Source: Allobosea sp. (lineage in GTDB: Bacteria; Pseudomonadota; Alphaproteobacteria; Rhizobiales; Beijerinckiaceae). From it: a stretch of DNA of 64,000 nt. Position 1 is the stretch's first letter. Every line of letters starts with the position of its first letter. Shown piece after piece: positions 15,819-23,328 of the stretch. The stretch spans positions 1 through 64,000 of the forward strand of contig JAAEQB010000031.1 in NCBI GenBank assembly GCA_024231975.1, written 5' to 3'. Under the pieces are notes generated by a model that searched no databases, was not told the origin of the DNA, and saw only the letters and a list, made by a program, of their open reading frames with translations. Position numbers and translations under genes: made by a program.

Positions 15819-17411
15819 ATGGCCACCGCCACGACTACCATCCCGGCGGCGGCCGCGCCGGCCGCAGACGCCATTCCGCTGCGCCGGATCTTCGCCTTCA
15901 TGGCGATGGTCTTCGGCATGTTCATGGCGATCCTCGACATCCAGATCGTCTCGGCCTCGCTCGCCGAGATCCAGGCGGGACTGTCGGCCTCCAGCGACGA
16001 GATCGCCTGGGTCCAGACCGCCTATCTGATCGCCGAAGTCATCATGATCCCCTTGTCCGGCTATCTCAGCCGGGCGCTCTCGACCCGCGTCTTCTTCTCG
16101 ATCGCCGCCGCCGGCTTCACCATCTCCAGCGTGCTCTGCGCCACCTCCAGCTCGATCAACGAGATGATCCTGTGGCGGGCCGTGCAGGGCTTCATCGGTG
16201 GCGGCATGATTCCCGGCGTCTTCGCTGCGGCCTTCACCATCTTCCCGGCCTCGAAGCGGCCGATCGTCTCGCCTCTGATCGGCCTGATCGCCACGCTCGC
16301 CCCGACCATCGGCCCGACCGTCGGCGGCTATCTCAGCCATGCCTTCTCCTGGCATTGGCTCTTCCTGGTCAATGTCGTGCCGGGCATCGCCGTCACCATC
16401 GCCGCCTGGAACCTGATCGATTTCGACCAGCCCGACCACAGCCTGCTCAGGCGCTTCGACTGGGTCGGGCTCGGCGCCATGGCCGCCTTCCTCGGCAGCA
16501 TGGAATATGTTCTGGAAGAGGGCACGCGGCTCGACTGGTTCGAGAGCCACGAGATCGTGCTGTTCACCTTCGTGATGGTGATCGGCGCGGTGCTGTTCTT
16601 CTGGCGGGCGCTGACGCGCGACGACCCGCTGGTCGATCTCTACGCCTTCCGGAACCGCAACTTCGCCTTCGGCTCGCTGTTCTCCTTCACCATGGGCATC
16701 GGCCTCTACGGCCTGACCTATCTCTATCCGGTCTATCTCGGGCGCATCCGCGGCTATGACGCGCTGATGATCGGCGAGACCATGTTCGTCACCGGCCTCG
16801 CCATGTTCCTGACGGCGCCGATCGCCGGACGCCTCTCGGCCAAGCTCGACCCGCGCATCATGATGATGATCGGCTTCGGCGGCTTCGCGCTCGGCACCTG
16901 GCTCGCCTCCGGAATCACCGCCGACTGGGATTTCTACGAGCTCCTGGTGCCGCAGATCCTGCGCGGCTGCTCGTTGATGCTGTGCATGGTGCCGATCAAC
17001 AACCTCGCCCTCGGCACCTTGCCGCCGCAGCAGCTCAAGAATGCGTCCGGCCTCTACAACCTCACCCGCAATCTCGGCGGCGCGGTCGGGCTCGCCGTCA
17101 TCAACACCCTGCTCAACAACCGCACCGACCTGCACATCGCCCGCCTGCACGAGGCAGTCGCCGCCGGCCGCCAGATCGCCGAGGAGAACCTCGCCTCGAT
17201 GACGCAGCGCTTCATCGAGTACGGCGACGCTGCCCAGTCGATGGCGCTGAAGCTGCTGACGCAGCGGGCCCACAAGCAGGCTCTCGTCATGGCCTTCGGC
17301 GACGTTTTCCTCGGCCTGACCGTGATCTTCGGTGCCCTGGTGCTGCTCGCTTTGTTCATGACCAAGCCGCCGGCGCCCAAGCCCGGCGCTGGAGGCGGTG
17401 GCGGGCATTGA
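15819..17411 (+). CDS. EmrB/QacA-type (DHA2) MFS drug exporter
   Basis: 530 residues with about 14 hydrophobic segments, the DHA2 topology. Motifs: LDIQIVSASLAEIQ in helix 1, WVQTAYLIAEVIMIPLSGYL and the motif C-like GPTVGGYLS. A GAGGAGG site lies five bases before the ATG. The 165-base gap after the adaptor gene contains CCGAGGAGC and GCTCCTCGG arms that can pair over about 80 bases, possibly stabilising or processing the mRNA. It works with the adjacent EmrA-like adaptor to expel hydrophobic compounds across both membranes. The C-terminus ends in a Gly-rich tail. Confidence 0.92.
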   Translation: MATATTTIPAAAAPAADAIPLRRIFAFMAMVFGMFMAILDIQIVSASLAEIQAGLSASSDEIAWVQTAYLIAEVIMIPLSGYLSRALSTRVFFSIAAAGFTISSVLCATSSSINEMILWRAVQGFIGGGMIPGVFAAAFTIFPASKRPIVSPLIGLIATLAPTIGPTVGGYLSHAFSWHWLFLVNVVPGIAVTIAAWNLIDFDQPDHSLLRRFDWVGLGAMAAFLGSMEYVLEEGTRLDWFESHEIVLFTFVMVIGAVLFFWRALTRDDPLVDLYAFRNRNFAFGSLFSFTMGIGLYGLTYLYPVYLGRIRGYDALMIGETMFVTGLAMFLTAPIAGRLSAKLDPRIMMMIGFGGFALGTWLASGITADWDFYELLVPQILRGCSLMLCMVPINNLALGTLPPQQLKNASGLYNLTRNLGGAVGLAVINTLLNNRTDLHIARLHEAVAAGRQIAEENLASMTQRFIEYGDAAQSMALKLLTQRAHKQALVMAFGDVFLGLTVIFGALVLLALFMTKPPAPKPGAGGGGGH

Positions 17412-17523
17412 GGCCTGCCGCCGGAGGCATCCTGCATCGTGGACAACCCCTGATGCGTCTTGCCGCAGGTGCGAAGAGATTGACAGCCAGCTTCAGAGAA
17501 GGCAAAAATACCAATAATATCAG

Positions 17524-17546
17524 TAGTTTAGATGAATTCTAAACTA
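17524..17546. promoter_or_regulatory. Irr box / iron control element upstream of irr
   Basis: TAGTTTAGA-TGAAT-TCTAAACTA, a perfect 9-bp inverted repeat matching the iron control element pattern (TTTAGAA-N3-TTCTAAA) recognised by Irr. It lies 34 bases before the irr start codon, suggesting autoregulation. A TTGACA lies at 17480-17485 and could be the -35 box. Confidence 0.8.
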
Positions 17547-17579
17547 CGAGGACACCAATCTTCGAGTTGGAAGGCGTTC

Positions 17580-18113
17580 ATGAGCATTCTGTCCCTGAAG
17601 GATGGCAGCCCGGCGCGGGCCCAGGCGGAGCAGATCCCCTGGCCGCAGAAGGCTCCGGCTGCCTGCCCGATCAGCGCGGTCAAGGCGCGCCTGCGCAGCG
17701 TCGGCCTGCGTCCGACCCGCCAGCGCATGGCGCTCGGCTGGCTGCTCTTCGCCAAGGGCGACCGCCATGTCAGCGCCGAGATGCTCTATGAGGAGGCGCT
17801 GCGCGCCCGCGAGCCGCTCTCGCTCGCGACGGTCTACAACACGCTGCGCCAGTTCTCCGAGGCCGGCCTGCTGCGCCAGGTCTCGGTCTCCGGGCCGAAG
17901 ACCTTCTTCGACACCAATGTCTCGGAGCACCACCACTTCTACAACGAGGACGACGAGACCGTCGTCGACATCCCCGGCTCCGAGATCCATGTCTCGGGCC
18001 TGCCGGTCGCGCCGGAGGGCATGATGATCTCCTCGGTCGAGGTGATCGTGCGCCTGCGCAGTGCCGATGGCGAGAAGACGGTGACGAAGGTCGCCGGAGG
18101 CCACCGGGCGTGA
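17580..18113 (+). CDS. irr: iron response regulator Irr (Fur superfamily)
   Basis: 177 residues from the ATG of MSILSLKDG, which has GGAAGG upstream; the earlier in-frame ATG lies inside the Irr box. The Fur-type winged helix includes GLRPTRQRMALGWLLFAKG, AEMLYEEA and LATVYNTLRQFSEAGLL, and the haem-sensing HHH stretch is H117-H119. Irr senses haem status and represses or activates iron-storage and uptake genes. A Cys-Pro pair (C29-P30) remains, but the rest of the Bradyrhizobium haem regulatory motif is absent. The stop overlaps the next gene (GTGA), so a BFD-like ferredoxin is translationally coupled to it. Confidence 0.93.
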   Translation: MSILSLKDGSPARAQAEQIPWPQKAPAACPISAVKARLRSVGLRPTRQRMALGWLLFAKGDRHVSAEMLYEEALRAREPLSLATVYNTLRQFSEAGLLRQVSVSGPKTFFDTNVSEHHHFYNEDDETVVDIPGSEIHVSGLPVAPEGMMISSVEVIVRLRSADGEKTVTKVAGGHRA

Positions 18114-18397
18114 TCGTCTGCTCCTGCAACGTCCTGTCCTGCCGGCAGATCAAGGGCACCATCGCCCCTGACGGCAGCGGTCCGCGTACCGCGGGCGAGG
18201 CCTATGACTGCCTCGGCTGCAGCCCGGACTGCGGACGATGCGCCCGCGAGGTCCGTTCCCTGCTCGTCGAGGCGCGCGCCGCCTGCGCCAGCCAGTGCCA
18301 TAGCTGCGCCAGCCATGATGTCGAATGCGCCGTGCATGTTTCGGTCGGCCTGATGATGGCCGGCATCGAGGAGAACGACGACCGCGTCGCCGCCTGA
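18110..18397 (+). CDS. bacterioferritin-associated ferredoxin-like protein with extra cysteines
   Basis: 95 residues starting at a GTG that overlaps the irr stop. The N-terminal half is BFD-like: C4 and C6 (IVCSCN) and a later CSPDCGRC cluster (C37, C41, C44) expected to hold a [2Fe-2S] centre. BFD binds bacterioferritin and helps release its iron. Ten cysteines occur within the first 73 residues: besides the usual set there are C11, C34 and a second cluster C59, C63, C66, C73 followed by a 22-residue tail. It sits between irr and bfr, which fits an iron-mobilising role. The extra cysteines are unexplained. Confidence 0.75.
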   Translation: MIVCSCNVLSCRQIKGTIAPDGSGPRTAGEAYDCLGCSPDCGRCAREVRSLLVEARAACASQCHSCASHDVECAVHVSVGLMMAGIEENDDRVAA

Positions 18398-18462
18398 GCC
18401 GGCACGACGCGTTTTCTCGCGCCAGGCGCGCAATCTGTCCTTCCCTTTCCGGTCAAGCCACT

Positions 18463-18487
18463 CTACATTAGGATCATTCTAATGTAG
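18463..18487. promoter_or_regulatory. Irr-box-like palindrome upstream of bfr
   Basis: CTACATTAG-N7-CTAATGTAG, a perfect inverted repeat whose centre (TTAGGA-TCA-TTCTAA) resembles the iron control element. It ends 20 bases before the bfr start codon, so an Irr molecule bound here would block translation-proximal transcription. Assignment to Irr is by similarity. Confidence 0.7.
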
Positions 18488-18507
18488 ACATGTGCGAGGA
18501 GAGCGGC

Positions 18508-18996
18508 ATGAAGGGCGACAAGAAGGTCATCGAATACCTCAACAAGGGCCTGCGCTCCGAGCTCACGGCCATCAACCAGTATTGGCTGCACTACCGGATG
18601 CTCGACAATTGGGGGCTGAAGGATATGGCCAAGACCTGGAAGAAGGAATCGATCGAGGAGATGGTCCATGCCGACCGTTTCGTCGACCGCATCCTCTTCC
18701 TCGAAGGTTTCCCGAACCTGCAGACCCTCGACGCGCTGCGCATCGGCGAGAACGTCAAGGAAGTGATCGAATGCGACCTCAAGGCTGAGGTCGAGGCACG
18801 CGCCCTCTATCAGGAAGCGGCGAAATACTGCCGCGACGTCGGCGACTACCCGTCCGAAGATCTGTTCAAGGCTCTGATGAAGGACGAGGAAGGCCATATC
18901 GACTTCCTCGAGACCCAGCTCGACCTGATCGGCCGCATCGGCCTCGAGCTCTACACCCAGAAGCATGTCGGCGGGCTCGAAGGCGACGAGCACTGA
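18508..18996 (+). CDS. bfr: bacterioferritin
   Basis: 162 residues, the normal length. It forms a 24-subunit haem-containing iron-storage shell. The haem-ligating Met is M52, and ferroxidase ligands E18, E51 and H54 are present at the expected positions, with the later E and EGH (DEEGHIDFLE) ligands also in place. I chose the second ATG because GAGGAGAG lies just upstream of it; the first ATG at 18490 would place the ribosome site inside the coding region. Iron-dependent control by Irr is suggested by the palindrome upstream. Confidence 0.95.
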   Translation: MKGDKKVIEYLNKGLRSELTAINQYWLHYRMLDNWGLKDMAKTWKKESIEEMVHADRFVDRILFLEGFPNLQTLDALRIGENVKEVIECDLKAEVEARALYQEAAKYCRDVGDYPSEDLFKALMKDEEGHIDFLETQLDLIGRIGLELYTQKHVGGLEGDEH

Positions 18997-19027
18997 TCGG
19001 CGACAGCCGTTTCAAAAGGGGCGATCG

Positions 19028-19056
19028 ACCGGGCCTGGTGACAGGCCCGGTTCTTT
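19028..19056 (+). terminator. rho-independent terminator of bfr
   Basis: ACCGGGCCTG-GTGA-CAGGCCCGGT followed by TCTTTTGTT, 32 bases past the bfr stop. Confidence 0.9.
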
Positions 19057-19128
19057 TGTTGCGCAAGCGGCTCCTCAAACACCGCGCCTCATGCCAGAGA
19101 ACGGCCACCGGCATGGAGGAGCGAACGA

Positions 19129-19668
19129 ATGGCTGAAATCATCGCAGTCGCGCGGGACGAAGGCCACCGCTTCAGCAAGCCGCTCCTGCCGGCGATTCGC
19201 CTGCTCGCCGGCCTCGGCGTCGAGGGCGATGCCCACTGCGGCGAGACGGTGAAGCACCGCTCCCGCGTCGCCGTCGATCCGACGCAGCCCAATTTGCGCC
19301 AGGTCCATCTGATCCAGGCCGAACTATTCGAGGAACTGGCTGCCGGCGGCTTCTCGCTCCGCCCCGGCGACATGGGCGAGAACGTCACCACGCTTGGACT
19401 CGACCTGCTCAGCCTGCCTGTCGGCACCCGCCTGCGCCTCGGTGCGCAGGCGCTCGTCGAGATCACCGGGCTGCGCAACCCCTGCGTCCAGATCGAGGCC
19501 TTCCGGCCCGGCCTGCTCAAGGCCGTGCTCGGCCGAGACGCCGACGGAAAGCTGATCCGCAAAGCCGGCATCATGGGAATCGTGCTGGCCGGCGGCGAGG
19601 TCCGGCCCGGCGATCCGATCGGCGTCAGCTTGCCGGCCCTGCCGCACCGAGCCCTCGAACGCGTTTGA
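19129..19668 (+). CDS. MOSC-domain sulfurase-like protein
   Basis: 179 residues, essentially a single MOSC domain. Family features: GVEGDAHCGETVKHRSRV, the NLRQVHLIQ strand, the GDMGENVTT motif and the conserved cysteine in LRNPCVQIE that would carry sulfur in MOSC proteins linked to molybdenum-cofactor or Fe-S metabolism. Its partner and substrate are unknown. Monocistronic: a terminator precedes it, and a hairpin follows between it and the convergent cold-shock gene. Confidence 0.85.
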   Translation: MAEIIAVARDEGHRFSKPLLPAIRLLAGLGVEGDAHCGETVKHRSRVAVDPTQPNLRQVHLIQAELFEELAAGGFSLRPGDMGENVTTLGLDLLSLPVGTRLRLGAQALVEITGLRNPCVQIEAFRPGLLKAVLGRDADGKLIRKAGIMGIVLAGGEVRPGDPIGVSLPALPHRALERV

Positions 19669-19719
19669 GGCGGCAGAGCCTTTCGGCCCGCCGCCTCATC
19701 GATACGTCAAAATCATAGC

Positions 19720-19746
19720 CCGGTCAGGCTGGTTCAGCCTGACCGG
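19720..19746. terminator. hairpin between convergent MOSC and cold-shock genes
   Basis: CCGGTCAGGCTG-GTT-CAGCCTGACCGG, a perfect 12-bp stem. It is suitably placed to end transcripts from both directions, although flanking T-tracts are poor. Confidence 0.6.
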
Positions 19747-19770
19747 TGAGATTGGCTCGAAGTCAGCTTC

Positions 19771-20427
19771 TCAGAGGAAGCTGATGTTCGCGGCCTCGGG
19801 GCCCTTCTTGCCGGCGCGGATCGAGAAGCGCACGCGCTGCCCGTCCATCGGCGGCTGCAGACCGCTGCGGCTCAGCGACGAGACGTGCAGGAACACGTCC
19901 GGCCCGCCCTTGTCGGGGGCGATGAAGCCGAAGCCGCGATCGGTGTTGAAGAACTTCACCGCGCCGTCGAACGGGCCTTCCATCGGGGCGCTGGCGCCAC
20001 GATCGAAGCCGCCGCGATCGCCGCGGTCGAAGCCACCACGGTCGCCGCGGTCATAGCCGCCGCCACCATAACCGCCGCCGAAATCATCGCGCGGCGGGCG
20101 CGGCGAGAACGGACGGCCGCCGCCGCCGGGACCACCGGCGCCACGCGGCGCGGCAGGGGCTGCGGTCGAGGCATCGATCTCGTGGACGGAGACGACCTGC
20201 AGGCCGCGCCTTCCTTCGCCGAGATCGCAGATGATGGTCGCACCGGGCTGCAGGTCCTGCGGATCCTGCGGGCCGATGGCCGAGATGTGGAGAAAAACGT
20301 CGCCGGAGCCGTCCGCCGGAGAGGCAAAGCCGAAGCCTTTCTCCGGATCGAACCACTTGACCTTGGCTTCGATATTCTCGTGGGTGACGAAGGGCGCCGG
20401 GGCGGCGGGCTTACGACGATCGAACAT
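19771..20427 (-). CDS. double cold-shock-domain RNA-binding protein with Gly/Arg-rich linker
   Basis: 218 residues with two CspA-type domains. The first, at about residues 19-86, has KVKWFDPEKGFGFA and DVFLHISAI; the second, at about 150-218, has AVKFFNTDRGFGFI and DVFLHVSSL. Both keep the RNP1 (KGFGF / RGFGF) and RNP2 aromatic residues that bind single-stranded nucleic acid. The 60-residue linker is Gly-rich with repeated GDRGGFDR units, like the disordered RGG linkers of RNA chaperones. Two-domain Csps are known in alphaproteobacteria. It should act as an RNA chaperone in the cytosol. Cold regulation is not visible in the sequence. Confidence 0.9.
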   Translation of the reverse strand: MFDRRKPAAPAPFVTHENIEAKVKWFDPEKGFGFASPADGSGDVFLHISAIGPQDPQDLQPGATIICDLGEGRRGLQVVSVHEIDASTAAPAAPRGAGGPGGGGRPFSPRPPRDDFGGGYGGGGYDRGDRGGFDRGDRGGFDRGASAPMEGPFDGAVKFFNTDRGFGFIAPDKGGPDVFLHVSSLSRSGLQPPMDGQRVRFSIRAGKKGPEAANISFL

Positions 20428-20606
20428 GCAGCTTCAACGATAGTGACCGGGAGCGCGCAATCTAGCGCAAGCTTCTGGGTTCGTCATCGGTGCGGCGCAG
20501 CAAAAATGCTTATCCGGCGAAATCGGGCCGGATTGCAAATTTTTTCCCCAGCGGCCGCCGTTTCAAGCGGCGGATTGACTAAAACTCACCCGTTCCGGAG
20601 CAGACG

Positions 20607-21326
20607 TCAACCGTCCTGTCCCGGTGCAGCCTCCGAGCAGCGGATCATCTGCACCTTTTTCGGCATCTCGCCGACCGCCGGGACGAACTGCCCGGTCTGC
20701 GGATCGAGCAGCATCAGCATGCCGCTGGCGACCGCGAAATAGGCGCCGTGCAGATGCAGCCTGCCCTTGCTCTCGAGGATGTTGATGCAGGGGAAGGTAC
20801 GCAGATTGGCGAGCGACTGCTGCACCGACAGCAGAGCGAGACGCTCGACATAGTCGTCCAAGGTCTCGTTGCGGCCGCGCCCACCCGAGCGCCGGGCCGC
20901 CGGCTCGACCAGGGTGATCCAGCGACCGATGAAGTCGCCGGACGAGAGCGGTCCCTGCGTATCGTCGGCGAAGGCCTTGATGCCGCCGCAGCGGCCATGG
21001 CCAAGCACGACGATATGCTCGACCTTGAGCGCCTGGACGCCGTATTCGAGCGCGGCCGAGGTGCCGTGCAACTGGTCGTCCGGCGAGAAGGGCGGGATCA
21101 GGTTGGCGATGTTGCGGATCACGAACATCTCGCCCGGGCTCGCATCGAAGATCACTTCGGGAGAGACCCGCGAATCGCAGCAGCCGATCAGCATGATCTT
21201 CGGCGTCTGGCCGCTTTCGGCGAGTTTTTCGTAGCGACTCTGCTCACGGACGAAACGATCGTCGAGGAAGGCGCGATAGCCTTCTGTCAGGCGCTGCGGG
21301 AACGGCTGAGGAGCTGGCTGGTCCAT
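20607..21326 (-). CDS. beta-class carbonic anhydrase
   Basis: 239 residues from MDQPAPQPFP. Interconverts CO2 and bicarbonate. Zinc ligands are in GCCDSRVSPE (Cys and the Asp-Arg dyad) and VLGHGRCGGIKAF (His and Cys). The family segment IRNIANLIPPF, and the QQSLANLRTFP helix, are present. The longer in-frame extension upstream lacks family similarity. It is last in a leftward row after the YggT-YggU pair but 70 bases away, so it may have its own promoter. A CCGCCG/CGGCGG hairpin lies downstream near 20553-20573. Confidence 0.93.
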   Translation of the reverse strand: MDQPAPQPFPQRLTEGYRAFLDDRFVREQSRYEKLAESGQTPKIMLIGCCDSRVSPEVIFDASPGEMFVIRNIANLIPPFSPDDQLHGTSAALEYGVQALKVEHIVVLGHGRCGGIKAFADDTQGPLSSGDFIGRWITLVEPAARRSGGRGRNETLDDYVERLALLSVQQSLANLRTFPCINILESKGRLHLHGAYFAVASGMLMLLDPQTGQFVPAVGEMPKKVQMIRCSEAAPGQDG

Positions 21327-21396
21327 GGCGCAGTTGGGCCAGAAGGCGAGTGCCTTCGTCAAGAGCAGAGTCGCAGGATTCTGCTGCGATGCAGCA

Positions 21397-21711
21397 TCAA
21401 ATCGCGCAAAGCCGCTTCTGCAATCGCGCCGCCAGCAATTCTCCATCGCCGTGAGCGATGATTCGCTTCAGCCGCGCACTCGCGCCGGCGGTCAGCGCCA
21501 GTTGCGAGCGGCCTAGGCCAAGCTCCTTGGCCAGCAGAGCGATCAGCGCGGCATTGGCCTCTCCATCGCTGGGCGCGGCGCGTACCTTGGCCTTCAGCAC
21601 CTGGCGCCCGTCGGCCAGCGTCTCGACGCCGTCCAGACTGTCCCGCCCGCCGCGCGGCGTCAGGCGGATGGCGATCGCAAGCCCGTCCGGCGTGACGGAC
21701 CAGGCGGTCAT
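21397..21711 (-). CDS. DUF167/YggU-family protein
   Basis: 104 residues, a single DUF167 domain: the LTPRGGRDSLDG start, the KAKVRAAPSDGEANAALIALLAKELG core and the final LKRIIAHGD strand are diagnostic. Biochemical role unknown in the family. It begins four bases after the yggT stop, an operon arrangement conserved in many bacteria. Confidence 0.88.
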   Translation of the reverse strand: MTAWSVTPDGLAIAIRLTPRGGRDSLDGVETLADGRQVLKAKVRAAPSDGEANAALIALLAKELGLGRSQLALTAGASARLKRIIAHGDGELLAARLQKRLCAI

Positions 21712-21715
21712 CCGG

Positions 21716-22006
21716 CTAGAAGACGTTGGGATAGATGTAGCGGGTGATCACGCTCTGGATGAAGAAGATCACCAGCAGCAGGATGATCGGCGAGATGTCG
21801 ATGCCGCCGAGATTGGGCAGCATATTGCGGATCGGCCGCAGCGCCGGCTCGGTGATGCGGTAGAGGAAATCCCAGACCGTCGAGACGAACTGGTTGCGGG
21901 TGTTGACGACGTTGAAGGCGATCAGCCAGCTCAGCACCGCCGAGGCGATCAGCAGCCAGACATAGAGGTTCAGCGCCAGCATCACGACGTCGAGAACGGC
22001 ACGCAT
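21716..22006 (-). CDS. YggT-family membrane protein
   Basis: 96 residues with two hydrophobic helices (VVMLALNLYVWLLIASAVLS and ISPIILLLVIFFIQSVITRY) on either side of the conserved loop with EPALRPIRNMLPNLGGID. The ATG of MRAVLDVV has GGAGATG seven bases upstream, which decides the start. YggT proteins are linked to osmotic tolerance and envelope or division functions, but their exact activity is not established. Paired with the DUF167 gene. Confidence 0.88.
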   Translation of the reverse strand: MRAVLDVVMLALNLYVWLLIASAVLSWLIAFNVVNTRNQFVSTVWDFLYRITEPALRPIRNMLPNLGGIDISPIILLLVIFFIQSVITRYIYPNVF

Positions 22007-22115
22007 CGAGCAGCATCTCCGAGAAGCCAGGGCGCTCCGCCGGAGACACCCACAAAACTCCTGTCGCAAGCGATTGACAGGAGCGTAACGCAGGGCCTAG
22101 AAGGCCAGCGCCCTG

Positions 22116-22191
<76 letters not shown>

Positions 22192-22324
22192 GGCCCAACG
22201 ACTGATCGTTGATCTCCCAAAATCATTCGACTGAAGCAGCTTGAGCGATGGCTTCGCCTTGGCTGCCAGCGTTTGCGCTGCCTAGTATCGGGCCACCAGC
22301 CTCGAACCGTCCGGCAGCGCGACG

Positions 22325-23182
22325 ATGACCCGCTACCCCATGTTCAACCCGCAGCTGCTGCAGAGCTTCGTCGCGGTCTGCGAGAGCATGAGCTTCACCC
22401 GCGCCGCCGAGCGGGTGTCGCTGTCGCAATCGACCGTCAGCCAGCAGGTCAGGCGGCTGGAGGAGATGCTGGGCAGGCCGCTGTTCGAGCGCAACCCGCA
22501 TCAGGTCCAGCTCACCGAGGAAGGCGGCCGGCTCTTGAGCTATGCAAGGCGCATCTTGGCCCTGCACGAAGAGGCGCATGACGCGCTGACCGGCTTCTGG
22601 CGCGACGGCGTGCTCAGACTCGGCATGCCCGAGGATTTCACCGTACCGACCGCCGGCCTGCTGGCGCAGTTCAGCCTGTCGGAGCCGCATCTGCGGCTCG
22701 ACGTCACCAGCGGTCTCAGCGCAGATCTCTACAGCGCCTATGAGCGCGAGGAGCTCGACCTCATCCTGGTCAAGCAGCGCCGCCGCCAGCCGCCACGCGC
22801 GGCAAGGCCCGAGCCGCTGCTCTGGCTCGACAGCCTGGCCCACCCCGCCATCGAGCGCGCGCCGGTGCCGCTGGCGGTATTCCCGCTCAACGGGCTCTAT
22901 CGCGAGGAGCTCTGCGGAACGCTGGACGAGCTCGGCATACGCTGGCGCGTCAGCTACGCCAGCACGAGCCTGGCTGCCCTCACCGCGGCCTCCGCCGCCG
23001 GTCTCGGCCTCACCCTGTTGCCTGCGAGCTGCCGGCAGCAGGGCCATCGCGTGCTTGGAGCAGCCGAAGGGCTGCCCGAGGTCACCGGTTTCGAGCTGGC
23101 TCTGTATTATCGCGACAATGCTCCGGCCGCGGCGACCGTCCTGGCCGGGAAGCTCGCGGCCTTCTGCGGGCTGGAGCCATAG
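22325..23182 (+). CDS. LysR-family regulator
   Basis: 285 residues. The N-terminal winged HTH reads LLQSFVAVCESMSFTRAAER and SQSTVSQQVRRLEEMLGRPL; the rest is the periplasmic-binding-like effector domain. ATG 22325 is used, although the ATG five codons later (MFNPQLL) is equally possible. It precedes the Tat-exported amidohydrolase on the same strand, 146 bases apart, and the gap contains an inverted repeat, so it likely controls that gene. Effector unknown. Confidence 0.88.
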   Translation: MTRYPMFNPQLLQSFVAVCESMSFTRAAERVSLSQSTVSQQVRRLEEMLGRPLFERNPHQVQLTEEGGRLLSYARRILALHEEAHDALTGFWRDGVLRLGMPEDFTVPTAGLLAQFSLSEPHLRLDVTSGLSADLYSAYEREELDLILVKQRRRQPPRAARPEPLLWLDSLAHPAIERAPVPLAVFPLNGLYREELCGTLDELGIRWRVSYASTSLAALTAASAAGLGLTLLPASCRQQGHRVLGAAEGLPEVTGFELALYYRDNAPAAATVLAGKLAAFCGLEP

Positions 23183-23224
23183 GGTTTTTTCGCGGCCCCC
23201 CACTGGCTATCGGCTTGAACACAT

Positions 23225-23249
23225 TGATCATTGCCAAATCGAATGATCA
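23225..23249. promoter_or_regulatory. inverted repeat between LysR and amidohydrolase genes
   Basis: TGATCATT-N9-AATGATCA, a perfect 8-bp dyad about 80 bases before the amidohydrolase start. Its position suits a regulator site, perhaps for the LysR protein encoded just upstream. Inference only. Confidence 0.45.
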
Positions 23250-23328
23250 TCATGGGCAAACATCGCTGCCACCGCGGACAGCTCTCCCGTAGATGGAAGG
23301 GCACCAACATCCAGTCCGGGGAAACGAC

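Noticed and set aside
21716..22069. Longer start of the YggT gene
   Set aside because: The extra 21 residues are Cys/Arg-rich and precede a clear GGAGATG ribosome site serving the ATG at 22006.
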